The position numbers and the translations under genes are program-made. Below are positions 41,814-51,781 of a stretch of 64,000 nt of DNA, one piece after another (the stretch's first letter is position 1; every line of letters begins with the position of its first letter). The DNA comes from Isoetes taiwanensis (taxonomy: Eukaryota; Streptophyta; Lycopodiopsida; Isoetales; Isoetaceae). A model generated the notes under the pieces. The model was not told where the DNA came from. It did not search any database and saw only the letters and a list, made by a program, of their open reading frames with translations. Where the stretch lies: the NCBI GenBank assembly GCA_021234155.1, contig JAJEKV010000051.1, positions 4,592,698-4,656,697 of the forward strand, read 5' to 3'.

Positions 41814-41938
41814 GGAAAGCAAAAGTGTATTCCGGAATACACTTTTGCTTTTTCTGAGAACCCAAAGTGTATTCTCGAATACAAGTTTGTTTTTTAAAAA
41901 AGCAAAAGTGTATTCCAGAATACACCTTTGTTTTTACA
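41814..41938. repeat. TTCCGGAA palindrome cluster, right
   Basis: Three units are AAAAGTGTATTCCGGAATAC (then ACTTTTGCT), AAAGTGTATTCTCGAATACA, and AAAAGTGTATTCCAGAATAC (then ACCTTTG). They sit about 0.5 kb from the right end of the hAT-like element, mirroring the left cluster. Confidence 0.85.
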
Positions 41939-42430
41939 TTTTTTGTTTTATGTGTCCTAGTGTTCATTTGTTTATTTGGTTATTTTTAGAACGTCATAAC
42001 ATGTCAAATGTGTTTGATGGAACAACCAATCGTGGAGACTTGGGACAGATAATCAGTTGCAACGTCTGATGAGCGTATTATTCAATACGCACCAAATTTT
42101 GAGGGTGCCAAATTAATGTATTGAAAAAATTTAAAGAAATAAATATTATTTTTTCTTCTCTATTTTGATGTTTTTTATATCTCACTTTCGGAGATTATGT
42201 ATTCATGTCTAGATTTTGCCATTTCAAGGGTGTTTCTTTGCAAAAAACAAACTTGTCACTTAACGAAGAGCCAAAATGAGGGGGAAAAAAAACTGAACCT
42301 TTTCAAATTCTCAAGTTTATCCCAAAAAGGCCATTTTTAAGAGCACGATGTTTTTTTAAAGGGAATCTTTGAAACGGGAGTTCTGCAACACTCCCGTTTA
42401 ATTTGCAATCTTGTTTTGCAAATTAAATAC

Positions 42431-42844
42431 TGATAAGAAATTGAAAAAGCGCTCCTTCTGTGGCTGCTCCGACAACCCAAGCTTCTCCGTTAATTGTCTC
42501 TCCTGCTGCAAACACCCAGGTTGTGTTTAACAGCTTACTGCAATTACCTAGTCAAGCAGTCTCCTGCAAATACACACAGCGGGTAAAATGGAAGATCCGG
42601 GTTGTATTCTTCCAAGCTGCAGATCATGTGTTCGCCTGCTCTTCCTGTGCTAAGCAACCGGCCGCTCCAAATAACGATCCAACCTCCTTCCTTTTAGTCA
42701 CGATTCGGCTCCTACCTGTCTGTTGGTCTGCATCGAATCCGATCTCTCCCTTTATTGCGTTCACCTGAACCGCCGCTTTGAAAAGCGCGTGTGTGTGGCG
42801 CTACCATGCCATGACACGTCAATGTACAGGCTGTAATTCCATCA
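42431..42844 (-). repeat. Solo LTR of the copia family (414 bp)
   Basis: It runs TGATAAG...ATTCCATCA on the plus strand and is flanked by AATAC at 42426-42430 and 42845-42849. It is closely similar along its full length to the 3' LTR at 28658-29071. Orientation is assigned by comparison with that copia element. It arose by recombination between two LTRs, with loss of the interior. Confidence 0.93.
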
Positions 42845-43225
42845 AATACCAAACAGGGTTTACATGATTCCAGTCTGCACTTCCAATTACTTGTGCCAAA
42901 TTCATGTTGCATGTCTTATACCAGTTGCAAGTTAAATACCAAACAGGTTCTACACAATACTTAAGCCTGTTATTGCAAATAGTTGTTCCAAATTCAAGTT
43001 GCAAGTTAAATACCAAACAGGGTTTACATGATTCCAGTCTGTACTTCCATATACTTGTGCCAAATTCAAGTTGCATGTCTTAAACCAGTTGCAATTTAAA
43101 TATCAAACAGGGTTTACATGATTTTTAAGTCTATTGTTTGCAGCAATTTCCTGTCTTGTACTTCCAAGTACTTTTGTGAAATTTCTGTATGTACTTCCAA
43201 GTACTTGTGTGTAATTCAAGTTGAA
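42845..43225. repeat. Short satellite-like array
   Basis: Units start AAATACCAAACAGG at 42845, 42934 and 43008, and AAATATCAAACAGG at 43098. The spacings are 89, 74 and 90 bp. Internal landmarks are TTACATGATTC, ACTTGTGCCAAATTCA and CCAGTTGCAA. One related unit sits at 28560-28651, left of the copia LTR, so the array is the original host sequence of the copia insertion. Confidence 0.8.
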
Positions 43226-43721
43226 AACAGTAACAGTAAAAGAACAGTAACAGTAGAAACGAATAGACAATTTAGTCAACTAAAAGAACTGTGGAAATTA
43301 AAAGAACAGTAACAGTACAAAAAGGGTTACATAAAACAGTTACTGAAAGTATTTACAAGAATAGTTTCAGAAAAAAAAAGTCTGTCATTCACTGAAAAAC
43401 GTCGTGTACAAAGCTTTTCATAAAAAAATTGTCACTAATAAGGTAAAAGGATAGATGAGCACAAGATATGCTCCCTTTCAGGCCATTAATTCATGGTATC
43501 ATACAGTCCACAGAATGGAGCATTTTCCGTTTTCCACATAAGGGAAACTAGAATGTCCACAGTCAAGTCAAATTTTCAAAACAACATCGGGTTGAATTTC
43601 ATGTTCGATAATCTCTTCATGTATAAGTCTTCCTTCAATGAGTGCAGTAACCAGCAAATAGATGTTTTTGGGCAGGGAGAACTGAAATAAAATGGCGCAT
43701 GATCATCAAGATAATGAGAAT

Positions 43722-44242
43722 GAGAATGAGAATGATTTTTTATCGTCCACTGAGGCCAATCGACCTATGGGACCCATAAGGAGCGCAGCAAACTTATTAC
43801 TGTCCGGGTTAAAAAACCCCCGCCCCGAAGGGTTTTCGAGGGAAAAACCGTGGCAGTAATAAGAATGCTGTCAAACTGTACAAGTATACATCAATGTATA
43901 TATACATGTCAAGTGTGTGCCCGAGGACATAGCTGATCTCGCATGTCCATAACCTCCTGAAGGTATGATCCCAGCACCCGTACGGATGCTGTGCTCAATG
44001 TCACTATGTAACGGCTGGCCAGGCCTGACCAACTCAGCATAGCGCGTCCGAATTTGATCATATGCTGGGCAACTTTGAAGGGTATGAGATTCATCCTCAA
44101 TGACTCCCATTTGGCAGCATTGATGAGCTTTGCCCGGCGTGGCTCACCAATCCATCTGCCCGTCTCAATTCGAAGATGATGTGCCCCTGTACGAATGGAG
44201 GCAATGAGTCTGCGCCTCTTCATGGGCAAGTGGGTACGCAGG
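43722..44242 (-). mobile_element. LINE E, 3' part (right of its tail, left of gypsy)
   Basis: This is the minus-strand LINE A-family 3' end. It has a CATTCT-type tail (43722-43738), an AGGTC-GATT-GGCCT hairpin (43753-43766), a CCC/GGGGG stem (43809-43836) and the coding end with GVIEDESHTLQSCPAYDQIR (44040-44110). It stops at the GCAGG target duplication of the gypsy element and resumes at 55373. Confidence 0.92.
44238..44242. other. Gypsy target-site duplication, left
   Basis: GCAGG abuts the LTR start TGTTAG. The same GCAGG follows the 3' LTR at 55373-55377. LINE A has the uninterrupted sequence at the matching position. Confidence 0.95.
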
Positions 44243-44837
44243 TGTTAGTCTTGTGCCTCCTGGTACAGGACTATTCATGCATACGACGGACCAAGTCAAG
44301 TCCAAGGATCCACAGGCAGCACCGCGGGTGATCATCCAAGGCCCGAAAAAAGACCAGCGGCGGACGCGGTCAAAGCCTGGGTCTGCTACCAAGAGGCGCC
44401 GCGACAAGTGATGACCCGTCACCGCCTGTGTCAGCGTCAGCGTGATTCTAGGCACTTCAAGAGGCACCGCCAACATTCCTGCAAATCAGGCCTCCTTCCA
44501 GGAGTCGGCACCGAGATCAGTCAGAGTGTCTATATTGGGCCAAAGGCCATTGTACTATATATATGAGTAGAGCTAGCACATGAGTTTTAGATGAGTTTTG
44601 AGTCTTGTCTCTCTTCAGTCTTCTCTCGATTGCGAGAGCTCATGTATGTTCATCATTGATATCAAGGAAGCTTATCATTTTTCTCTCATTGTTCTCTTTT
44701 GTTCTGTTTTCTTCTTCTTCTTCTTCTTCTTTTCTTGCAAATCCCGCGTGACATAGTCCCCCGGATTCTCCTGTTAGATCCAAGGGTCCTCCACGGAGGG
44801 TCTGTCTTGCAGCGTTCGAGAACCCGGACCCCAAACA
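44243..44837 (+). repeat. Gypsy 5' LTR (595 bp)
   Basis: It runs from TGTTAGTCTTGTGCC to CCCCAAACA. A TATATATA promoter box at about 44552 and a TTCTTCTTCTTC stretch near 44710 are shared with the 3' LTR. The two LTRs diverge most in the first 240 bp, where indels and C-to-T-like changes cluster. Confidence 0.95.
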
Positions 44838-44838
44838 C

Positions 44839-44860
44839 TGCCGCTGCGGGTTGATTCGAT
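44839..44860 (+). promoter_or_regulatory. Gypsy primer-binding site candidate
   Basis: TGCCGCTGCGGGTTGATTCG, just after the LTR, resembles a degenerate complement of plant tRNA-Asp (TGGCGCCGTTGCCGGGGATC type). The expected TGG start is not intact, so the assignment is tentative. Confidence 0.35.
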
Positions 44861-44880
44861 TTTCCTTTCTTTTCGCCGCA

Positions 44881-46420
44881 ATGTCCCGTCCAGGAAACTT
44901 CACGCCGGAAGAACTTCTTTCCTGCGGCGTCTCCGCTTTGAGCGCCATCATCGGCGGGAAGCTGTTAGTGACATGTATGGATCTGCTTATGACATTGAGG
45001 AGGCCACATTCGGTCTAGGGCTCGGTCGGCGCCACCCACCCCCTCGTCATGTCTCGTCCAAATTCTCCAGCCTCAAGCGTGCAAACATTGCTCCGCAACC
45101 TCGGTCTCCTCATCACTATCAGGAGCCCTATCCGGCTCAACCTGCACAACCTTACTTTCATACCCCAGAACATGCCTTCATCCATCAGTCTTCTGGCCAT
45201 ACGCCTCTGCCTTCACAACCATCATCTCCTACGGGTGGACAGGGATATCCACATGTCTCTTTTGCTCCTCCCCAGGAATTTCCCTTCCCTACATTTCCCA
45301 CCACTCTTCCCCGTTTTACAACCTTACCGACCTCAAAACCAATGATCGGGCACCTCCAAAGCCTCCACCTCAAAGAACCCTTCATCGTGGTCTTTCAGGC
45401 ACCATGCCACCGCCAACTCCACCTCAATATCCTCATTATCATGTTCCTGTCCAGCCCAGCACTTTTACCTCTACCTTTCAGACCCTTAAGCTGACTTATC
45501 CTACCTTTGGCAACACGAAAGGCAAACCCTTAGACCAAAGTGCTCAGGCCCACATGGAAGAATTTGAGGCTCTGGCTGTCCTGAATGGTCATGCGCAACC
45601 TCAACTGAAATTCCACATCTTTTCCACCACACTACGTGGCTCCCCTCATCAATGGCTCATGTCCAATAAAAGCCACTGGAAACAAGATTGGTCAGAAATG
45701 AGAACTGCTTTTCTTTCTCACTATGGGACCACGGATGATGATCAGCTTCATCTCAAGCAACTCAATGACCTTCAACAAGAGCCCACGGAGTGCCGCCAGG
45801 ATTTTGCGGATCGACTTCACATTCTCTCGGCAAACTCAAGGAGTACCCCACACAGAGCGGATCTTGGTCCGGTTTCTCCAAGGACTTCCTCCGCTATCCG
45901 TCTCATGGCTGAATACTGCCAAGACTTTGGAACAGGCTATCGATCTTGTCAATCACTTTCGATCAATGTTTCCTCCCGTGGCGTGGCTCTTCGGGAGCTC
46001 CCTTTCATTCCACCGTCATGATTCCCCGTTCGCTGTTCAACCTCAACACGCCAATCCAGCGGTAGCGATCGGATCTGGTGCCATATCTCGCAAATATCAA
46101 GGCCACTTGGCGAATGAGTGCAACTCCACCAATGGCCCGCCTCATTGTAAAAGATGCAACATGTGCAATCATGCCACGGAAGAGTGCACTCGCACTCATC
46201 CTACACCTTTCCGCAACAAGATGGTTTATCAAGTGCAAACAACACCTCAGCACCAATCGCAATATCGGCTGACCACCACTGCAGCGCAACCCAATCAACT
46301 CTATCGCCAAATAATGAAGCAACAACGGGGACCCAACACACGTCCTCCTTTTGATCCTTCGAAAGTTCAGTGTTATCACTGTCAAGAATGGGGTCATACC
46401 ACCACGGCGTGTCCTCAACT
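44881..46420 (+). pseudogene. Gypsy gag with two zinc knuckles
   Basis: It starts MSRPGNFTPEELLSCGVSAL at 44881, shifts frame near 44970, then continues in a Pro/Gln-rich stretch. The retrotransposon gag core follows, with FGNTKGKPLDQSAQAHMEEF and SPHQWLMSNKSHWKQDWSEM (45500-45700). Another shift near 45835 leads to RILVRFLQGLPPLSVSWLNT. Nucleocapsid knuckles are CKRCNMCNHATEEC (about 46147-46188) and CYHCQEWGHTTTAC (about 46371-46412); both follow C-x2-C-x4-H-x4-C exactly. Confidence 0.88.
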
Positions 46421-47852
46421 TCCACAAGTTCAGGTGCAGCTTCCTGGCACAAATCAGACCACATCGGTCCGCCTCACGGCTTACCAACTCTGGATTGCTA
46501 ATGGCAAACAAGGCCCGCGTCCTGTTCTTCGGAAGCCACCTCGCGCGCCTCAGCAATCACGCTATCAACCAGCTCCTGCCAATCAACCTCCGATGGATCA
46601 ACAAGCACAGGAAGAAATTTTTCAGGCTCTTAATCCTCCAGTCCAGCCATCCAATTGGGTTGGTTTGGTTTCACGCCAGACCAGGGTGTCACGTCCCTTA
46701 ACCATTATTCCTAATGGCACGCAACCTGCCTTTGCCGTCGACACCATTCCTCATGAAGAAGAAAAAAAGGTTCACTTTGCACCTGACTTGGAGAAACTCA
46801 TGCCGCATGTTATGCCTAAAGTTCGCCAAAGCATTTTGAACCTCATGCAAGCTGCTGAAGGCCGCACGTTGGCTAATGTTCATGCCACCACTAGAGCTCA
46901 ACAAAGACAAGAAGCACCTTCCACGTCTCAACCTCCACGCTCTCAGACATATCCAAATATCGCTGCAGAGGTTGACCTACTCAAAGAAGTTGCTGCTTCT
47001 TTACCACGCACTCCCGCACCTATGGATCCAGCAGATCCTTTTTCTCATGTGCCTCTGGAACTCCAAGAGGAGCTAGCAAAAATCAAAATTCCTTTAAGTT
47101 TGGCCACAATTTTGAAACTCTGTCCTGCTCTCAAGGACCAGTTACCACTCCCGACTGTTTTGGTTGGGGCTGTTGCTACCTCTACTCCCACGGTACATGC
47201 CACGGTGGGTAATCAACAAGTCAATCATGTTCAAATTGACGGAGGTAGCGCGGTCAATCTCATCACAGATAAACTCCGCAAACAAATGGGCATCAAACAA
47301 CTCTATCGTGCCCCATATGGCATCAAATTGGCCAATGGCCATATCACGAGACCTCAAGGCGTCACGGCTCTTCTTCACATCAACATTGGTGATCTCATAT
47401 TCCCCTTGGAATTTGGTGTTTGGAAGGCTGGAGAAGATCCAGGTGATTATGAAATGTTGGTCGGCAGACCTTTTCTCCGCCAGGCCAAGAGTATCCATTC
47501 TTGGGCTTACGGATCGGTTAGTCATCACAGATGGTCACCTCAATGCCACCATGGACTTGGAAACAGGGCAAAATCATTTCCGTCGACAATGCTGAACCCT
47601 CTCTCCTCCGAATCGATTCTCGGGGACGCCCGAATATCTATCAAGTTCGGGGCTCCACTCATGAAGTGCGCCTCTGTCATCCTACCTACCCTAATATGCT
47701 TTGATCCTTGGGGAGAAATGACTCTTGATCGGGACCAGGTTGTGGCTGCTTTGCTTGACCCTTACCACGCTCCTTGCAATCGAATCCAACGTGTTGATCA
47801 CTTTTCGGATCTTGAACCTCCCGCGCCCCCCCAGATGTACACGCGGTCATGA
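46421..47852 (+). CDS. Gypsy protease region (open frame continuing from gag)
   Basis: This is the open continuation of the 709-codon frame that begins at 45723. It has a Pro/Gln-rich spacer, then an aspartic protease with VQIDGGSAVNLITDKL (about 47230-47275) and YEMLVGRPFLRQAK (about 47450-47490). The active-site triad is D-G-G rather than D-S/T-G, a variant known in plant Athila/Tat-like elements. A frame change shortly after 47490 likely separates it from RT. Confidence 0.8.
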
Positions 47853-48192
47853 ATGAAGCAACCTCTGCGCTTTGATGAAACTCAAGAACCTCTCTTTTCA
47901 CCACGCAGTGCCACGCATCCTGTTATGCTTCAACCTCCTGCCACATTGTCCGTGACACGGAAGTTATCCCCATATTCAGACTCACGAAGTCGAGATTGTG
48001 GACGTAGGCAATAATCACCTGTCCGGAATTGTTGCAAATCTTCCGACACCCTATCGTATCAGGGCCGCCACGCTCTTCAAAAGTTCAAACACATTTTAGC
48101 CGGAGCTACGAGATCTTCGGGGATCAACAAAACCTTGGGGAACTCACCATTCCTACCAAGTCCGATGCACGCCCAAAGATAGCAACGACATG

Positions 48193-48780
48193 CATCGCTC
48201 AACCCCAATTACCGTGATCGCATCAAGGCGGAAATTGACAAACTCCTTGCTGCAGGTTTGATCTATGAGATCAAACATTCTGAATGAGTGAGCCCCATCG
48301 TCATTGCACTCAAACACAATGGTAAGATCCGCGTTTCGCGTGGACTACCGAAAACTCAATCGAGCCACGGGCGTGATCATTTTCCACTTCCTTCACGGAC
48401 CGTGGTTCGAAGAGGTTGTTGGACATGAGATGTACTCCTTCATGGATGGTTTTTCTGGCTACAATCAGATCTCCATCAAAGAATCTGATCAACTCAAGAC
48501 TACTTTCACCACCCCGTGGGGCACTTTTGCCTACAAGGTGGTTCCTTTTGGATTATCAAACTCTCCATCCACGTTTCAACGTATCATGCTCTCAGTTTTT
48601 CATGATTTTATGAAGGAAAATCCCTTCTTGCAAATTTTTCAAGATGACTTCTCGCCTCTGAGTTCCATGGCTGACCATTTGGATAAATTGAACTTCGTCT
48701 TTTCGAGAAATGTGATGAGTCCCAGCATTAGTCTCAATCCCGAAATGCACCTTTTGCGTCCACTTCGGTGTTCTCATTAG
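48193..48780 (+). pseudogene. Gypsy reverse transcriptase, broken
   Basis: It reads RIKAEIDKLLAAGLIYEI, a TGA, then VSPIVIALKHNGKIR, VDYRKLNRAT, FMDGFSGYNQISI, FAYKVVPFGLSNSPSTFQRI and the catalytic FLQIFQDDFSPLS (about 48630-48660). Both catalytic aspartates are present; the first two positions of the usual YxDD/FxDD motif read F-Q. The end of RT lies in the next frame, reading GHVVKTAGITTDPAKI. Confidence 0.85.
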
Positions 48781-50829
48781 GACATGTGGTTAAAACCGCG
48801 GGTATCACCACGGATCCTGCCAAAATCAGCTGTGTGCTCAAGGCTCAAGCACCAGCCAATATCAAGGAAACACGCTCTTTCTTGGGTAAGGTCAATTATT
48901 ACTCCACTTTCATTCCTGGACTCGCAGCAATTGCAGATCCCATTCATAAACTCACGGGTGATGAATCCACCTGGGCTTGGAATTCCCTGGCGGATGCTGC
49001 TTTCCAACAGTTGAAGCTCTTGCTCACTCAGGCTCCGGTTCTTGTTCCTCAATGGGACAAGCCCTTTCATGTTCATGTCGATGTCTCGGCCTTTGCTATT
49101 GGAGCTGTTCTTTCTCAAGAATATGATGCGCACACTGACAAACCAAACCGCTACGCCAGCCGGAAACTCAATTCTGCTGAGCGCAACTACTCTGCCACAG
49201 AGCGTGAAGCCTTGGGTTTAATTTTCTGTGTCCAACGCTTCCGTCACTATCTTTTAGGCAGTCAGATCAAATTCTTTGTTGACCACCAAGCACTCCTTTA
49301 TTTGATCAACAAATCCACGCCCACGGGCCGCATTGCTCGTTGGGTCCTCCTTCTGCAAGAATTTGCACCTTTTGAAATTGTTCACAAGGCAGGCAAATCT
49401 CATGTTGTCCCGGATTATCTTTCACGCATCCACACAGATGATCCCTCCACTGGGGTCTCAGACACCTTTCCTGACGCTCAACTCTTTCTGGTCACGGCAA
49501 CACCACATTGGTTCCACGATTTTCAGCAGTATCTCCTCACAGGCGCTCTTCCAACAGAGGACGCCACGCTCTCTCCAGCCAAGCGACAATCCCGTCGACA
49601 TCAATTTCTCCGCGAGGTCCGTGACTACACCATGGTTGCAGGCCATCTTTACAAAAAGGGTAAGGATACCGTCCTTCGACGCTGTGTTCTCCCTCATGAA
49701 GTCCCCGATATTGTTCGAGAAGCCCATGAAGGGCTCGGTGGTGGTCATTTTCATGGTGACACCACGGCACGAAAAATTCTTCTTGCTGGTTATTTTTGGC
49801 CCACGCTCTTCAAAGACGCTCACGCTCACGCCCGCACGTGTGATGCTTGCCAGCGTGTGGGACGGCCCACGGCCCGTGACGCTCTACCCTTGACGCCGGT
49901 CGCCACGCCACTTCCCTTCAACAAATGGGGCATGGATTTTGTGGGACCCATCGACCCTCCTGCGCGGCACACCCGTGCCCGCTACATTCTGGTTCTCACT
50001 GACTACGCTACCAAATGGGCGGAAGCTTGTGCACTTCCAGACAACACTGCAGCCAGCACTGCCAAGGTAATCTATCAACAAATCATCACACGATTCGGCT
50101 GCCCCACGGAGCTGGTCAGTGATCGTGGTGTCCATTTTATCAATCATACCATCAAGGAGCTGACGGATTATCTCCTGATCCATCATCACAAGAGCACACC
50201 TTACTATCCTCAAGGGAATGGTTTGGCAGAAAGCACCAACAAAACTCTGGTCACAATTCTCAAGAAAATTTGTGACGCTTCTCGCACTGACTGGCAAACC
50301 AAGCTTCCTACTGTTCTTTGGGCTTACAATACTTGTTTCAAAATAGCTACTGGTCACACTCCTTTCAAATTGGTTTATGGTCAAGAAGCTCTCATGCCTT
50401 TTGAGTACATTCTCCCAACTCTCCGTTTTCAACTGGCTACTGCCCATAATTCGTCTGCTGCACTCAAAGAAAGGGTTTATCAATTGGAACAGTTGGATGA
50501 ACTTAGAAGGGATGCTTATATTCGTGTTCTTCATGGACAACGGTTGCAAAAATCTTTACATGACAAACGTTTGAAGACAAAAACATTCAAGGCAGGAGAT
50601 TTGGTTCTTCTTTATGATTCTCGGTATAAAAATTTTCCGGGTAAACTCAAGTTTCGATGGCTTGGCCCTTATCAAATTGCTCAAGTGGTTCAACCCAGCG
50701 TTTTCTAGCTGGCTGAATTAGATGGCACTCCATTACCTACACTGGTTAATGGATTTCGCCTCAAAACATTTCATACCACAGAAAGTGAAAATCAACAAGC
50801 GGATCGCCTCGGACACAAACACCACAGAT
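48768..50829 (+). CDS. Gypsy RNase H and integrase (646 open codons)
   Basis: RT connection SFLGKVNYYSTFIPGLA leads to RNase H (HVDVSAFAIGAVLSQ, SATEREALGLIF and FFVDHQALLYLI). The integrase has a zinc finger (HEGLGGGHFHGD...CDACQRVG) and the catalytic residues D in LVLTDYATKW, D in LVSDRGVHFI and E in NGLAESTNKTL. The C-terminus reads KFRWLGPYQIAQVV, the GPY/F-like module, with no chromodomain. A TAG at 50706-50708 interrupts the last 40 codons, which continue LAELDGTPLPTLVNGFRLKT to 50829. This is the best preserved coding segment of the element. Confidence 0.93.
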
Positions 50830-51781
50830 AGTGACTAAACCAGCGGCATATTTATATTATAGGTGGCATTTTTTTTAAATGTGGGCAATGGCCCAACTAT
50901 TTCCGCTATGGGCACTTTGCCCTATATACAAAAGCGCTCGAGCCCTATCTACTAAGTCCTAAGAAGAAAAACCCTCTACTCCGGTTGGGAGCGGGTGATC
51001 TGCCGAGATGTGGTACCCCGGTTGTGCTTTCGGTCCCCCGGTAGCAGTGCGAGAATCACCTCCATCCCGTTGGTGTGGGGATCGGCATGCTCCGCCATGC
51101 CGGCACACCACCCGTCCATAGCAATGCCACGATTGTGGCACCGCCAGAGGTCCAGACAATCCATTTTGCACGTAATCCACTCCGTGCGGTTTGGAAGGCA
51201 TAGTGCATTTGTCATGCAAACCAGCAAAGACACATACTTGGAAATTTCGGTGTCTCCGCTTCAACCTCTGCTTCTCTTATATAGCCAACCGAGAACTCCC
51301 ACATCGGCGTGGACCAATCAAAAAATTCGCCAACGTGGTTGCAATGCAAGGCTGTTACTAAATGGGGAATCTTTTCTCCCGCCGCATATCTAGCCATGGT
51401 ACCTTCTAACACCTTCGTTTTAATGATATCCCACCTTGAGTTGCCAGCATTAAATGCCATTCCTTCTTTTCATACCCGTCGAACATTAATGTGTGTCCTT
51501 TGGCCACCTGTCACATCCGCTCATTCTCTCACGCCTCATCTCTACCGTTCATTGCTTCTCCCTTTGTTGTTCGGGGACTTAGCCAAATTTTTGCCTCTCA
51601 ATCCCCTCCTTGGCATCTTTCGACACCTGGCACCATCAACGGTTACAGTTTCGCCCTCATCATACCCCTTCGCCTCCATTTGCGCGCCCTAAACCTTTTC
51701 GTCTCTCTGCGCCTTCGTCCTTTGTCCTCCGTTCTCCGCTCTCCGCCTTTGCATCACCGTTCTTTTCTGAAGCTCTTTGCC
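50830..51781 (+). promoter_or_regulatory. Gypsy spacer between pol and extra ORF, with TATA-like sites
   Basis: This is non-coding by motif. CCTATATACAAAAG at 50931 and CTTATATAGCC near 51277 look like TATA boxes that could drive a subgenomic RNA for the downstream ORF. The open frames on either strand here lack family signatures. Confidence 0.35.

Larger units (their letters stand above)
38707..42413. mobile_element. hAT-like non-autonomous DNA transposon (3.7 kb)
   Basis: The terminal inverted repeats start CAAGGTTGCG and CAAGATTGCA and share ATTAAACGGGAG (20 of the first 23 positions agree). The flanking 8 bp are AGTTGCAA and TTTTGCAA. The uninterrupted sequence exists at 28641-28657, where the paralogous locus lacks the insert. 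The 8-bp duplication, the CAAGG terminus (fits the YARNG pattern) and AAACGG motifs near the ends suggest the hAT superfamily. I see no transposase; the interior is AT-rich, with palindromes near both ends and two 48-bp tandem units at 41439-41534. Confidence 0.75.

Noticed and set aside
50959-51264. Minus-strand frame in the gypsy spacer
   Set aside because: No motif and no conservation argument; it lies antisense in a spacer of the element.
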